Shown piece by piece: positions 47,761 to 56,461 of a DNA stretch of 64,000 nt. The stretch spans positions 248,001 to 312,000 of the forward strand of contig JAQEYU010000001.1 of the NCBI GenBank assembly GCA_027692465.1, read 5' to 3'. Within the stretch, counting starts at the first letter, position 1. Every line of letters starts with the position of its first letter. The position numbers were made by a program, and so were the translations under genes. Below the pieces are notes generated by a model. The model ran no database searches and was not told the origin of the DNA. It worked only from the letters and a program-made list of their open reading frames with translations. Origin of the DNA: Enterococcaceae bacterium OF42-14pH9A (GTDB taxonomy: Bacteria; Bacillota; Bacilli; Lactobacillales; Enterococcaceae).

Positions 47761-47975
47761 AAAACAGACGATCAAAAGCAGGCTGGCCATGCTCTGATCG
47801 TCTGTTGTTTTATGTATGACCGAAAAGAGGAGCCGGGGTAGGCTCTCTTTTCGAAACCACCGTGCATATGGGGGATGCAGCGATGATTGAAAACGTCTAG
47901 AACAACGGGGGTAAAGGGATTTTCTCGTTTGGGGAAGCAAGAAAGTACGTTCGTTCTTTTTAGGGACGTTTTTCA
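47758..47975 (-). ncRNA. Candidate small RNA with C-rich loops
   Basis: On the minus strand an extended -10 TGC-TATACT (47990-47982) is followed, about 200 bases on, by an intrinsic terminator: CAGACGATCA and TGATCGTCTG stem then six T (47764-47759). The first bases TTGAAAAACGTC pair with GACGTTTTCAA about 90 bases later, and CGAAAAGAG-AGCC/GGCT-CTCTTTTCG forms a strong second hairpin (47820-47853). Unpaired segments carry several C runs (TTCCCC, ACCCCC, ATCCCCC), like Firmicutes regulatory RNAs that pair with ribosome sites. No open reading frame here looks like a protein. Not matched to 6S, SRP, RNase P or tmRNA. Confidence 0.5.
47763..47812. terminator. Terminator hairpin between cls and the candidate RNA
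   Basis: AACAGACGATCA pairs with TGATCGTCTGTT. The T run is strong on the minus strand and weak (GTTTTA) on the plus strand, so it mainly serves the minus-strand RNA. Confidence 0.8.
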
Positions 47976-48060
47976 ATGGACAGTATAGCATATTGCAAAG
48001 CTGCATCCTAGTCTTTTTTTTGAAAAAAGACAGCGACCGAAACCGTTGCTCGATTTACGA

Positions 48061-48200
48061 TTTTCAAGCAGGAGGGATAATGGTAGAATAAATGTGTTTA
48101 TATCTGCTGGACGGAAGAAATTTCAGAAAACGACAGTCGGGCAGCGGATTTTTCTTATGACTGCTGCTTTACTGTCGCTTTGCGGGCTGTTACAATAGTG
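48061..48200 (+). promoter_or_regulatory. pstS upstream region: two promoters and a hairpin
   Basis: Promoter 1: TTTTCA (48061-48066), 17 bases, TAGAAT (48084-48089). It is followed by a hairpin ending in TTTTT (arms about 48102-48113 and 48136-48148). Promoter 2: TTACTG (48169-48174), 16 bases, TACAAT (48191-48196). Around promoter 2 TTTACT, TTTGCG and TTACAA recur every 11 bases, a degenerate PhoP-box-like pattern. Confidence 0.45.
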
Positions 48201-48378
48201 AGCGGTTCCGGTGTGTCTTAAACCACGCCAGTCTTTCAAGACAAAGGAACGGCCGCCACTGTCCAGCTTTCGAATCCTAAAAAAGTGTTTTGGGGACCGC
48301 ATTTCGGCGACACGTGCAAAATATACTTGAAAAGACAATACCGACTAATCGGACGCATAAAAAGGAGATTGCTGAATT

Positions 48379-49233
48379 ATGAAAAAACGAATTTTTCTTA
48401 CGCTGGCTTTGGGAGCCTGTGTACTTTTGACCGGGTGCGCCAAATGGATCGACCGCGGCGAATCCATTACCGCAGTGGGCTCATCGGCACTGCAGCCGCT
48501 GGTGGAAACTGTTGCAGAAGAGTACCAAACCAAGTTTCCCGGTAAATTCATCAATGTTCAAGGTGGCGGGAGCGGTACCGGGTTGAGTCAGGTACAATCG
48601 GGAGCAGTCGAGATCGGTAATTCGGATCTGTTTGCCGAAGAAAAAAGCGGTATCGATGCGGCAAAATTGATCGATCATAAAGTCGCCGCCGTAGGAATCA
48701 CACCGATCGTCAATAAAAAAGTCGGCGTCACAGATCTTACGATGGCACAGCTGCGGGGAATTTTCCTCGGCGAAATCAAAAACTGGAAAGAAGTCGGCGG
48801 CGCAGATCAAGCAATCGTGATCTTAAACCGGGCAGCTGGTTCCGGGACCCGAGGGACTTTTGAAAAATGGGTGTTGGATGGCAAGACTGCCGTCCGGGCT
48901 CAGGAACAGGATTCCAGCGGGATGGTCCGCCAGATCGTAGCCGATACGCCGGGAGCCGTCAGTTACGTTGCTTTTTCCTACGTGTCAAAGGATGTTGCCA
49001 CATTGAAGATCGACGGAGTGACTCCGACGGATGAAAATGTCACCACCAACGATTGGAAGATCTGGGCCTATGAGCACATGTATACGAAAGGTAAACCGGA
49101 TGCCTTGACTCAAGACTTTTTGAATTACGTATTGTCTGCAGATGTCCAAGAGGAGATTGTCGGAAAATTGGGGTATATCCCAGTTTCCAAGATGCAGGTG
49201 GAACGGGACTGGCAGGGTAATCTGATCGACTGA
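48379..49233 (+). CDS. pstS: Phosphate ABC transporter substrate-binding lipoprotein
   Basis: Captures phosphate outside the membrane. 284 residues with a lipoprotein signal peptide (MKKRIFLTLALGACVLLTGC, lipidated Cys20) and phosphate-binding segments AVGSSALQPLVE, GGGSGTGLSQV and RAAGSGTRGTFEKW. Ribosome site AAAGGAG. A terminator follows about 110 bases later, so pstS is its own transcript separate from pstCAB. Confidence 0.95.
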   Translation: MKKRIFLTLALGACVLLTGCAKWIDRGESITAVGSSALQPLVETVAEEYQTKFPGKFINVQGGGSGTGLSQVQSGAVEIGNSDLFAEEKSGIDAAKLIDHKVAAVGITPIVNKKVGVTDLTMAQLRGIFLGEIKNWKEVGGADQAIVILNRAAGSGTRGTFEKWVLDGKTAVRAQEQDSSGMVRQIVADTPGAVSYVAFSYVSKDVATLKIDGVTPTDENVTTNDWKIWAYEHMYTKGKPDALTQDFLNYVLSADVQEEIVGKLGYIPVSKMQVERDWQGNLID

Positions 49234-49339
49234 GTTACTGTAAAAGGACTTTAAAAAAGAGCAAAAGACTGTTCTTTCCGTTCGACCCGATGGTGAGAGC
49301 GGGCGGCAAGACATAAAAAATAAGTGGATAAAATAGCTG

Positions 49340-49373
49340 AAAAGACCAATGACAGCAGTTGTTGGTCTTTTTG
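49340..49373 (+). terminator. Terminator after pstS
   Basis: AAAAGACCA pairs with TGGTCTTTT over a loop of about 14 bases, T run included. Confidence 0.85.
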
Positions 49374-49434
49374 CTGCACTTGCTGCTCTTTGATTTACGG
49401 ATGTTGAGCGGGTTTCGCAGTGTTGCCGGGGATC

Positions 49435-49488
49435 TTTACACAAAATTTACAATAAGTTTATCCAAAATTGATGTTGGTCGCCTAAAAT
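49435..49488 (+). promoter_or_regulatory. Pho box and promoter of pstC
   Basis: Four direct hexamers at an exact 11-base period: TTTACA (49435-49440), TTTACA (49446-49451), TTTATC (49457-49462), TTGATG (49468-49473). This is the arrangement bound by PhoP of the PhoPR phosphate-starvation system. A -10 TAAAAT follows at 49483-49488 and no normal -35 exists, as expected for an activated promoter. Confidence 0.85.
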
Positions 49489-49509
49489 AAAAAGGTATTC
49501 TGTGCAGGC

Positions 49510-49563
49510 AGACAACCCCTGCTTCCCACTTTTTGGCGGTGGCGCAGGGCAGTTGTCTTTTTG
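49510..49563 (+). terminator. Leader terminator (attenuator) upstream of pstC
   Basis: AGACAAC-CCCTGC (49510-49522) pairs with GCAGGG-CA-GTTGTCT (49544-49558), ending in TTTTT, located between the Pho promoter and pstC. It may trim pstC expression or end a small RNA of about 70 nt. Confidence 0.6.
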
Positions 49564-49584
49564 TGCGGAACAGGATGTCTAGGA

Positions 49585-49601
49585 CGTTTTCAGACACGCC
49601 C
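49585..49601 (-). repeat. Solo repeat end in the pstC leader
   Basis: CGTTTTCAGACACGCCC, identical to the terminal repeat at 62035-62051. Confidence 0.75.
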
Positions 49602-49643
49602 TGATATCAACGAGATCAAACCGACTGAGCAGGAGGAATCATT

Positions 49644-50570
49644 TTGGAAGAAGATGTAAAAAAAGCGCTGACCACCAAGTCCAAGCGGGCGCGGATGGAA
49701 CAGCGGGGGAAATTCATCAGTTTTCTATGTATCGCATTGATTGTAGCCGTCGTGGTCTCGATCTTTTACTTTGTAGCAAGTAAAGGTCTGGCGACGTTTT
49801 TCAAAGATAAGATCAATGTCATGAGTTTTTTGTTCGGTACCGATTGGAATCCCAGTCAGTTGGGTCCTGACGGCAAGCCGCAAGTCGGGGCGTTGCCGAT
49901 GATTGCCGGTTCTTTTATCGTCACTTTTCTGTCAGCAATCGTAGCGACTCCTTTTGCAATCGGGGCAGCGGTTTTTATGGTGGAAATCTCACCTAAGCAG
50001 GGGCAAAAGATCCTGCAGCCGGTAATCGAACTTTTGGTAGGGATCCCTTCAGTTGTCTACGGGTTTATCGGCTTGTCGGTGATTGTACCGGCTGTCCGTT
50101 CTGTTTTTGGCGGGACCGGTTTTGGTATCCTGGCGGGAACCTTCGTGTTGTTTGTCATGATCCTGCCGACAGTCACGACTATGACTGTCGATGCGCTGAA
50201 GGCTGTTCCGCGGCATTACCGGGAAGCTTCTCTGGCATTGGGGGCAACTCGCTGGCAGACGATTTATAAAGTTGTTTTACGGGCAGCTGTCCCGGGTATT
50301 CTGACAGCAGTCGTTTTCGGTATGGCCCGGGCCTTTGGTGAAGCGCTGGCCATTCAGATGGTGATCGGGAATGCGGCTTTGATGCCGACGTCCTTGGTGA
50401 CACCGGCTTCAACATTGACGTCGATCTTGACGATGGGGATCGGAAACACCATCATGGGTACAGTGGAAAACAATGTCCTGTGGTCTTTGGCGCTGATTCT
50501 GTTATTGATGTCACTGATCTTCAATATCATCATCCGTTTGATCGGTAAGAAAGGGGCCTTCAGCAAATGA
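49644..50570 (+). CDS. pstC: Phosphate ABC transporter permease PstC
   Basis: One of two membrane subunits of the high-affinity phosphate importer. 308 residues with six membrane helices; first helix FISFLCIALIVAVVVSIFYF, inner loop EASLALGATRWQTIYKVVL (EAA motif). Start is TTG at 49644, seven bases after AGGAGGA. Overlaps pstA by four bases. Confidence 0.95.
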   Translation: MEEDVKKALTTKSKRARMEQRGKFISFLCIALIVAVVVSIFYFVASKGLATFFKDKINVMSFLFGTDWNPSQLGPDGKPQVGALPMIAGSFIVTFLSAIVATPFAIGAAVFMVEISPKQGQKILQPVIELLVGIPSVVYGFIGLSVIVPAVRSVFGGTGFGILAGTFVLFVMILPTVTTMTVDALKAVPRHYREASLALGATRWQTIYKVVLRAAVPGILTAVVFGMARAFGEALAIQMVIGNAALMPTSLVTPASTLTSILTMGIGNTIMGTVENNVLWSLALILLLMSLIFNIIIRLIGKKGAFSK

Positions 50571-51451
50571 ACGCAAAACGCTCAGATAAGATTGCAACCG
50601 GGGTCTTGTACGGCATTTCTGCTACCATCGTTTTGATCCTGGCGGCGTTGCTGCTGTATATCCTGGTTCGGGGAGTGCCCCATATTTCCTGGGACTTTTT
50701 GACCAAGCCGTCAAAAGCCTATCAAGAAGGCGGTGGCATCGGCATTCAGTTGTTCAATTCTTTTTACTTGTTGTTCATCACTATGCTGATCAGTTTTCCG
50801 ATTTCTTTGGGAGCGGGGATCTATCTTTCCGAATACGCCAAAAAGAACTGGCTGACGGATGTCATTCGCACCTCCATTGAAATTTTGAGCTCATTGCCGT
50901 CTGTTGTGGTAGGGTTGTTCGGATTTTTGGTTTTTGTTATCCAATTCGGTTATGGTTTTTCGATCATTTCGGGGGCTTTGGCATTGACCTTTTTCAACCT
51001 GCCGTTGTTGACTCGTAATGTCGAAGAATCTTTGCAGGCCGTTCATTATACCCAACGAGAGGCGGGGCTGGCACTAGGGCTTTCCCGGTGGGAGACCGTT
51101 TTGCGGATTGTGGTCCCGGAAGCTACGCCGGGTATTTTGACCGGTGTAATCTTGAGTTCCGGGCGGATTTTCGGGGAAGCCGCTGCTTTGATCTACACGG
51201 CCGGGCAAAGTGCACCGGCATTGGATTTCTCCAACTGGAACCCGTTAAGTGTTTCCAGTCCCATCAGTATCTTCCGGCAGGCTGAAACATTGGCTGTGCA
51301 TATTTGGAAAATCAACACGGAAGGGACTATGCCGGATGGTGCGGCTGTTTCCGCCGGCGCTTCGGCAGTTCTGATCATTGCCGTGCTGCTGTTCAACTTT
51401 GGTGCCCGGGCTGCCGGCAAGCGCCTTTATAAGAAAATGACTTCCGCATAA
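50567..51451 (+). CDS. pstA: Phosphate ABC transporter permease PstA
   Basis: Second phosphate permease subunit. 294 residues, six membrane helices; EAA loop EAGLALGLSRWETVLRIVV. Starts within the pstC stop (ATGA), 15 bases before pstB. Confidence 0.95.
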   Translation: MNAKRSDKIATGVLYGISATIVLILAALLLYILVRGVPHISWDFLTKPSKAYQEGGGIGIQLFNSFYLLFITMLISFPISLGAGIYLSEYAKKNWLTDVIRTSIEILSSLPSVVVGLFGFLVFVIQFGYGFSIISGALALTFFNLPLLTRNVEESLQAVHYTQREAGLALGLSRWETVLRIVVPEATPGILTGVILSSGRIFGEAAALIYTAGQSAPALDFSNWNPLSVSSPISIFRQAETLAVHIWKINTEGTMPDGAAVSAGASAVLIIAVLLFNFGARAAGKRLYKKMTSA

Positions 51452-51466
51452 GATTGGAGCAAAATC

Positions 51467-52270
51467 ATGAGCTACGATATCAATGAACGCAATATCATCA
51501 CCTTTGACCAAGCGGATGCTGTTGCTTTGCATACTGAAGATTTGAAGGTCTGGTATGGTGACAATGAAGCAATCCATGGTGTCGATCTGCAATTTGAAAA
51601 AAATTGCATCACAGCGCTGATCGGCCCTTCCGGATCAGGAAAATCCACCTACCTGCGTTCCCTGAACCGGATGAACGACGGGATTTCAGGAACCAAAGTC
51701 ACCGGATCCATCATGTACAAGGGTGTCGATGTAAATCGGCCGGACATCGATGTTTACGAAATGCGTAAGCGAATCGGTATGGTCTTCCAACGGCCGAATC
51801 CTTTCAGTAAGTCGATCTATGAAAATATCACTTTTGCCTTGAAGCGTCACGGCGAAAAGGACAAGCACAAGTTGGACGAGATTGTAGAAACCAGCTTGAA
51901 GCAAGCCGCACTTTGGGATCAGGTTAAAGACAGTCTGAACAAGAGTGCCCTGGCTCTGTCAGGAGGCCAGCAGCAGCGACTTTGTATCGCTCGTGCTATT
52001 GCCATGAAACCGGATATCCTGCTGTTGGATGAACCGGCTTCGGCACTGGACCCGATCTCTACCGGGACGGTCGAAGAGACGCTGGTGAACCTGAAGGAAA
52101 ATTACACCATCATCATCGTGACTCATAATATGCAGCAGGCCGCCCGTATCAGTGATTACACTGCCTTTTTCTATCTGGGCCATGCCTTGGAATATGATGA
52201 GACCCGCAAAATCTTTACCCGACCGAAGATCAAAGCGACCGAGGATTATGTTTCGGGCCATTTCGGTTAA
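51467..52270 (+). CDS. pstB1: Phosphate ABC transporter ATPase PstB (first copy)
   Basis: Energises PstCA. 267 residues: Walker [21 protein letters not shown]-loop [17 protein letters not shown], signature [16 protein letters not shown], Walker [14 protein letters not shown], switch [13 protein letters not shown], and the family end EDYVSGHFG. Followed by a hairpin and a second pstB. Confidence 0.96.
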   Translation: MSYDINERNIITFDQADAVALHTEDLKVWYGDNEAIHGVDLQFEKNCITALIGPSGSGKSTYLRSLNRMNDGISGTKVTGSIMYKGVDVNRPDIDVYEMRKRIGMVFQRPNPFSKSIYENITFALKRHGEKDKHKLDEIVETSLKQAALWDQVKDSLNKSALALSGGQQQRLCIARAIAMKPDILLLDEPASALDPISTGTVEETLVNLKENYTIIIVTHNMQQAARISDYTAFFYLGHALEYDETRKIFTRPKIKATEDYVSGHFG

Positions 52271-52275
52271 AAAGA

Positions 52276-52322
52276 AAGGCTGCGGCCGCCGAAGAAAGCT
52301 TTGTTTCGGCAGCCTGCTTTTT
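52276..52322 (+). terminator. Internal hairpin between the two pstB genes
   Basis: GGCTGC...CCGAA pairs with TTCGG-CAGCC and is followed by TTTTT just before the ribosome site of the second pstB. Likely partial termination that lowers the downstream genes. Confidence 0.6.
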
Positions 52323-52335
52323 CAGGAGGAAAACT

Positions 52336-53094
52336 ATGTCTGAACAGTTGATATCATCGCAGGATCTGCACTTGTATTACGGAAAAAAGGAAGCCTTGAA
52401 GGGCATCACGATGGGCTTCAATCGCAATGAAATCACCGCAATGATCGGTCCTTCCGGTTGTGGGAAATCGACGTATTTGCGAACATTGAACCGCATGAAC
52501 GACCTGATCCCCGGAGTCACCATCACCGGGAATGTACAATATAAGGGGCAGGATATCTACAGTCCCCGGCAAGACATCGTTGAGCTGCGCAAAGAGATCG
52601 GCATGGTCTTCCAGCAGCCGAATCCGTTTCCGTTTTCCATTTACGAAAACGTCATCTATGGGTTAAAATTAAAAGGTGAAAAAGATAAAGCCAAGTTGGA
52701 TCAAGTGGTAGAAGAAAGTTTAAAGGCCGCCTCAGTCTGGGAAGATGTCAAAGACAAACTGCATTCCAGCGCTCTTTCTCTGTCAGGGGGACAACAGCAA
52801 CGGGTGTGTATCGCGCGGGTGTTGGCGGTGGATCCGGACATCATTTTATTGGATGAGCCCACCAGTGCGCTGGATCCGATTTCTTCCGGGAAAATCGAAA
52901 ATACGCTGTTTCAGTTGAAAGAGCGCTATACGATGATCATCGTGACCCATAATATGTCACAAGCTTCCCGGATCTCTGATAAAACGGCTTTCTTTTTAGA
53001 CGGCAATCTGATCGAGTACGATAATACTAAAAAGATCTTCCTGGATCCCGGGAAAAAAGAAACCGAAGATTACATTTCCGGACGCTTCGGCTGA
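52336..53094 (+). CDS. pstB2: Phosphate ABC transporter ATPase PstB (second copy)
   Basis: 252 residues, clearly paralogous to the preceding gene: Walker [68 protein letters not shown], and end EDYISGRFG. Ribosome site AGGAGG. Two PstB paralogues are usual in streptococci and enterococci. Confidence 0.96.
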   Translation: MSEQLISSQDLHLYYGKKEALKGITMGFNRNEITAMIGPSGCGKSTYLRTLNRMNDLIPGVTITGNVQYKGQDIYSPRQDIVELRKEIGMVFQQPNPFPFSIYENVIYGLKLKGEKDKAKLDQVVEESLKAASVWEDVKDKLHSSALSLSGGQQQRVCIARVLAVDPDIILLDEPTSALDPISSGKIENTLFQLKERYTMIIVTHNMSQASRISDKTAFFLDGNLIEYDNTKKIFLDPGKKETEDYISGRFG

Positions 53095-53134
53095 CAACCG
53101 GACTTTGGCGAGACGAAAGTGAGGAAAGAACAAA

Positions 53135-53812
53135 ATGTTGCGGACACAATTTGAAGAAGAATTATTGAATCTCCACAATCAGTTTTACGAGATGGGGATG
53201 ATGGTGAGTAATGCCGTTCATAAATCGGTAAAAGCTTACATCAAGCATGACAAAGGATTGGCTCAGGAGGTCATCACCAACGATGTGCAGATCAATGATA
53301 TGGAGGTCAAGCTGGAGAAAAAAAGTTTTGAGATGATCGCTTTGCAGCAGCCGGTGACCACCGATCTGCGGATGATCATCACTGTTATGAAAGCCAGCTC
53401 CGACTTGGAACGAATGGCAGATCATGCGGTCTCCATTGCCAAATCGACAATCCGTGTCAAAGGTGAGACTCGGATCCCGGAAATCGAGAAAAAGATTTCC
53501 GACATGTCCGACTATGTCAAAAAAATGGTTGATAATGTCTTGGTGGCCTATGTCAAGACCAATGAAGAAGACGCCCGACTGATCGCCGATATGGATAAGC
53601 GAATCAATGATTTTTACAGTCAGATCTACTATAAGACAATTGATGCCATGAAAGAAAATCCGGAAACCGTGATCAGCGGCACCGATTATTTATCAGTGGC
53701 CCAGTATCTGGAACGAATAGGAGACTATGTGACCAATATCTGCGAATGGATTGTTTATCTGGCCACCGGGAAAATCACGGAATTGAACTCCAACCACGAC
53801 GAAGAATTCTGA
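53135..53812 (+). CDS. phoU: Phosphate signalling protein PhoU
   Basis: Links Pst transport to PhoR signalling and limits phosphate uptake. 225 residues, all helical with two repeats carrying metal-binding motifs EKKSFEMIALQQPVTTDLR / DLERMADHAVSIA and QYLERIGDYVTNICEW. Last gene of the operon. Confidence 0.95.
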   Translation: MLRTQFEEELLNLHNQFYEMGMMVSNAVHKSVKAYIKHDKGLAQEVITNDVQINDMEVKLEKKSFEMIALQQPVTTDLRMIITVMKASSDLERMADHAVSIAKSTIRVKGETRIPEIEKKISDMSDYVKKMVDNVLVAYVKTNEEDARLIADMDKRINDFYSQIYYKTIDAMKENPETVISGTDYLSVAQYLERIGDYVTNICEWIVYLATGKITELNSNHDEEF

Positions 53813-53814
53813 TC

Positions 53815-53857
53815 AAAAAAGACGGCACTCCCGGAATTGGGAGCAGCCGTCTTTTTG
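53815..53857. terminator. Bidirectional terminator after phoU
   Basis: AAAAGACGGC-ACTCCC pairs with GGGAG-CA-GCCGTCTTTT around GGAATT; serves phoU and the small membrane gene on the minus strand. Confidence 0.9.
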
Positions 53858-53904
53858 CGATTTGAGATCTCGGGAAATGCGGGCCAGACTTTAACTGATC
53901 ACCG

Positions 53905-54153
53905 TCAGCGGCTTTGCTTTTTCAAAAACAAGATCAGCAGAAGCATTGAAACGAATACACCTAAGATTCGAACTGCTAAAAGCAGCGGTGGCTCGAAGTG
54001 ACGGTGGTTAAGGACCTGATAAATGAAGAAAAACAAAACCAGTGCCAAGGCGCTCAACCGGATTCGATCCATGTTCCAGCGCACAAAAAACAGAAAGACC
54101 GAAAAAAACAAGGCCACCGGTATCCAAAAAATTAATCCGCTGATTTTTTCCAT
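53905..54153 (-). CDS. Small membrane protein of unknown function, 82 residues
   Basis: Not recognised. Three hydrophobic segments: GLIFWIPVALFFSVFLFFV, LSALALVLFFFIYQVL and VRILGVFVSMLLLILFL, with basic residues between and at the end (KKQSR). Converges on the phoU terminator, which supports a transcript here. The ribosome site before the ATG is poor (GAGTAG), which lowers confidence. Confidence 0.5.
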   Translation of the reverse strand: MEKISGLIFWIPVALFFSVFLFFVRWNMDRIRLSALALVLFFFIYQVLNHRHFEPPLLLAVRILGVFVSMLLLILFLKKQSR

Positions 54154-54361
54154 AACATCTACTCATTTCGATAAAGGTAAGGTTATTATTGATCAATCCA
54201 GTAGAAAATGGTAGGAAATGAGTGTTTTTTAATTGTAGTAGCTATTCAATCCCACAGCAGGAAGCCGCTCTGTCAGAAAAATGTTGTAATTACAAAAAAG
54301 CAGCCGGTTGAGAGCAGAATGGCTGCCCATGAGTTTCTACGTCGATGGTTGGGGAAAAGTT
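54154..54361. other. Region upstream of liaX
   Basis: No gene seen. Contains the perfect palindrome TTGTAATTACAA at 54284-54295, whose role is unknown. Confidence 0.35.
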
Positions 54362-54429
54362 CGGTCTTTAGTCCTATGACAAACGGAAGCATTCTTGGCA
54401 TAATAGCAATGTAAGGTATGACAGATACC
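54362..54429 (+). promoter_or_regulatory. liaXYZ promoter with possible LiaR site
   Basis: ATGACA (54376-54381), 17 bases, CATAAT (54399-54404). GGTCTTTAGTCCTATGAC at 54363-54380 overlaps the -35 and looks like an imperfect repeat of the type used by LiaR/VraR regulators; this is inferred by position. After the start site AGGTAT/ATACCT (about 54414-54430) forms a small hairpin. Confidence 0.5.
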
Positions 54430-54464
54430 TGCAAATATGAAACACTCAAGGAGGCTCCTAAGCC

Positions 54465-56012
54465 ATGAATGAACGAGAACGTGTACTGGACTTAGTGAAA
54501 AAAGGTGTGCTTTCAACAGAGGAAGCCTTAGATCTGCTGGAAAGCATGGCCAAGGAAAAAGACGAAAAACAAATCAAAAAAGCAAATGACGAAGTAACTG
54601 CTGAAAAACAGGAAACTGTTGAAACATTATTGGAAGATCCGGAAGAAAAAGACTTTGATCAGGCGATGCAGGACAAGGAAGCCGCAGATCGCAAACAACT
54701 GGAATCAATCCTGGATGATCTGGCGACCGAAGCCAATCAAGCCTCTGCGGAATTGGACGAATTGAACGTGGAAGCTGCCGGACTGAACACGCAAAAAGAA
54801 GAGCTTCAGACAAAACTGATGGAGCTGAACACCAAAGAAGAGCTGGATATCCTTTCTGATGAAGAGTTGGCTGAACGCCGCGAATTGGAAGCGGAACTCA
54901 AGGAATTGGAAGTCGCAGCCGATGATCTGGAAGCTGAAAAAGCTGAGTTGGAAGACCGTCTGAAAGGCTTGAAAAAAGATCAATGGTCCCAAATGAAAGA
55001 TGATTTGCGCAACAAGTTCAATGACGAGTGGAAAGATCAAGCGACCGAAGCCTTCAATCAAGCCGGTGAAAAAATGGCAGAAGCCGGCAGTCAGTTGGGG
55101 CGTTTCTTCAAACAAACCTTTAATTCTGTTTCTCAATCCTTCAACGACAATGTGGAATGGAAAGATATCAGTATTCGCGTACCGGGTGTTGCCAATACGA
55201 AATTCGACCATACTTTCGAATTTCCGACCTCAGCAGCAACTATCCTTGATGTCAAAGCGGCCAATGGAAATGTGGTCTTTGAACTGTGGGAAGAAGACCA
55301 TGTGAAAGTCGATGCCAAGATTACGTTATACGGTAAGATGGATGCAGCAACACCTTTTGATGCTTTCAGCGAGCGCAGTCGAATTGAAGTCGATGATGAT
55401 CATGTCTTGTTCCATGTTCCAAACAAACGGGTGCGGGCAGATTTGACCTTCTTCCTGCCGCAACGGACGTACGATCATGTAGCAATCAAGTTACTGAACG
55501 GGAACGTGCTGATCAAGGATCTGGAAGCAAAAGACGTCTATACTCAATCTACCAACGGCAACATTGAATTTGAAAAAATCGCGGCTACGATGCTGGAAGT
55601 TGCCGGCGTCAACGGCAATATCAAAATCGCTGACGGGGAGATCATGGATACCATCATCGAAAATGTCAACGGCGGAATCACCGTACAGACGACACCGCAA
55701 ACCATCGGCGCTTCATTGGTCAATGGGGACATCAAGCTGACTTTCAAGGGCAATGGCTTAAAGAAAGTCGATGCCAGCTCCGTCAACGGTAATGTCAAAG
55801 TCGCACTACCGGCTGATCTGGGGATTGAAGGTACTGCCAAGACCAACCTCGGGAAGATCAACTCCCGCTTGAGCGAAGTAGAAACAGTCCGGGAGAAAAA
55901 AGAAAAGCTTAATCAGCTGTTGCAAATCCGGCGCGTAAAAGAAGACAGTCTGGCTCAGCTGGATCTGTCAACGACAACGGGTAATATCTTATTGAAAGAC
56001 ACAGACAACTAA
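54465..56012 (+). CDS. liaX: LiaX, daptomycin-responsive envelope stress protein
   Basis: Surface-associated regulator of the LiaFSR envelope stress response in enterococci. 515 residues. N-terminal SHOCT-like start MNERERVLDLVKKGVLSTEEALDLLE, a long acidic coiled coil (about 60-170), then a DUF4097 beta-helix with a repeated NGN(V/I) signature at least seven times (NGNVVFE, NGNVLIKD, NGNIEFEK, NGNIKIADG, NGGITVQT, NGDIKLTF, NGNVKVAL). No signal peptide is visible. First of three genes with liaY and liaZ. Confidence 0.9.
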   Translation: MNERERVLDLVKKGVLSTEEALDLLESMAKEKDEKQIKKANDEVTAEKQETVETLLEDPEEKDFDQAMQDKEAADRKQLESILDDLATEANQASAELDELNVEAAGLNTQKEELQTKLMELNTKEELDILSDEELAERRELEAELKELEVAADDLEAEKAELEDRLKGLKKDQWSQMKDDLRNKFNDEWKDQATEAFNQAGEKMAEAGSQLGRFFKQTFNSVSQSFNDNVEWKDISIRVPGVANTKFDHTFEFPTSAATILDVKAANGNVVFELWEEDHVKVDAKITLYGKMDAATPFDAFSERSRIEVDDDHVLFHVPNKRVRADLTFFLPQRTYDHVAIKLLNGNVLIKDLEAKDVYTQSTNGNIEFEKIAATMLEVAGVNGNIKIADGEIMDTIIENVNGGITVQTTPQTIGASLVNGDIKLTFKGNGLKKVDASSVNGNVKVALPADLGIEGTAKTNLGKINSRLSEVETVREKKEKLNQLLQIRRVKEDSLAQLDLSTTTGNILLKDTDN

Positions 56013-56125
56013 GACCTGTCGACTGCCTGGTCTTCCAACAGCGGGAGACAGGCAGTAAAAATGAGCAACAGGGGTGAAATCCTCTGAAAAATACGGTAAA
56101 ATCGAAGGGATAGAGGTGAAAAAAT

Positions 56126-56461
56126 ATGAGAAACAGATTGACTAAATCGACCGACAATGTCGTATTTACCGGTACTTTGGGCGGTATCGCCGAGTTTTTG
56201 GGCATTGATGCCACGATTATCCGTGTAATCTACGTCTTCTTGTCTTTAGTGACAGCTGGCTTTCCCGGCATCACACTGTACATCATTATGGCGCTGATCA
56301 TCCCTTCCGGTCGGGGCAGTCGTACCGGCAACACCGGGCGTAACCCTTATTACCAGAACCATGATCCGCGAACTAATCGGGATTACAAGCAGTTCAAACA
56401 GGGACCGCAAAAACGCAAAGAAGCTGAAAAGATCGATGACGACGACTGGAGTGATTTCTAA
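56126..56461 (+). CDS. liaY: LiaY, PspC-domain membrane protein
   Basis: 111 residues: PspC domain RLTKSTDNVVFTGTLGGIAE followed by a membrane helix (IIRVIYVFLSLVTAGFPGIT) and a charged C-terminal tail. In enterococci LiaY acts with LiaX in moving anionic phospholipid microdomains. Its stop shares a base with the liaZ start. Confidence 0.9.
   Translation: MRNRLTKSTDNVVFTGTLGGIAEFLGIDATIIRVIYVFLSLVTAGFPGITLYIIMALIIPSGRGSRTGNTGRNPYYQNHDPRTNRDYKQFKQGPQKRKEAEKIDDDDWSDF

Noticed and set aside
47740..48006. 88-codon minus-strand frame over the candidate RNA
   Set aside because: No ribosome site, starts upstream of the promoter and reads into the terminator; the RNA interpretation fits better.
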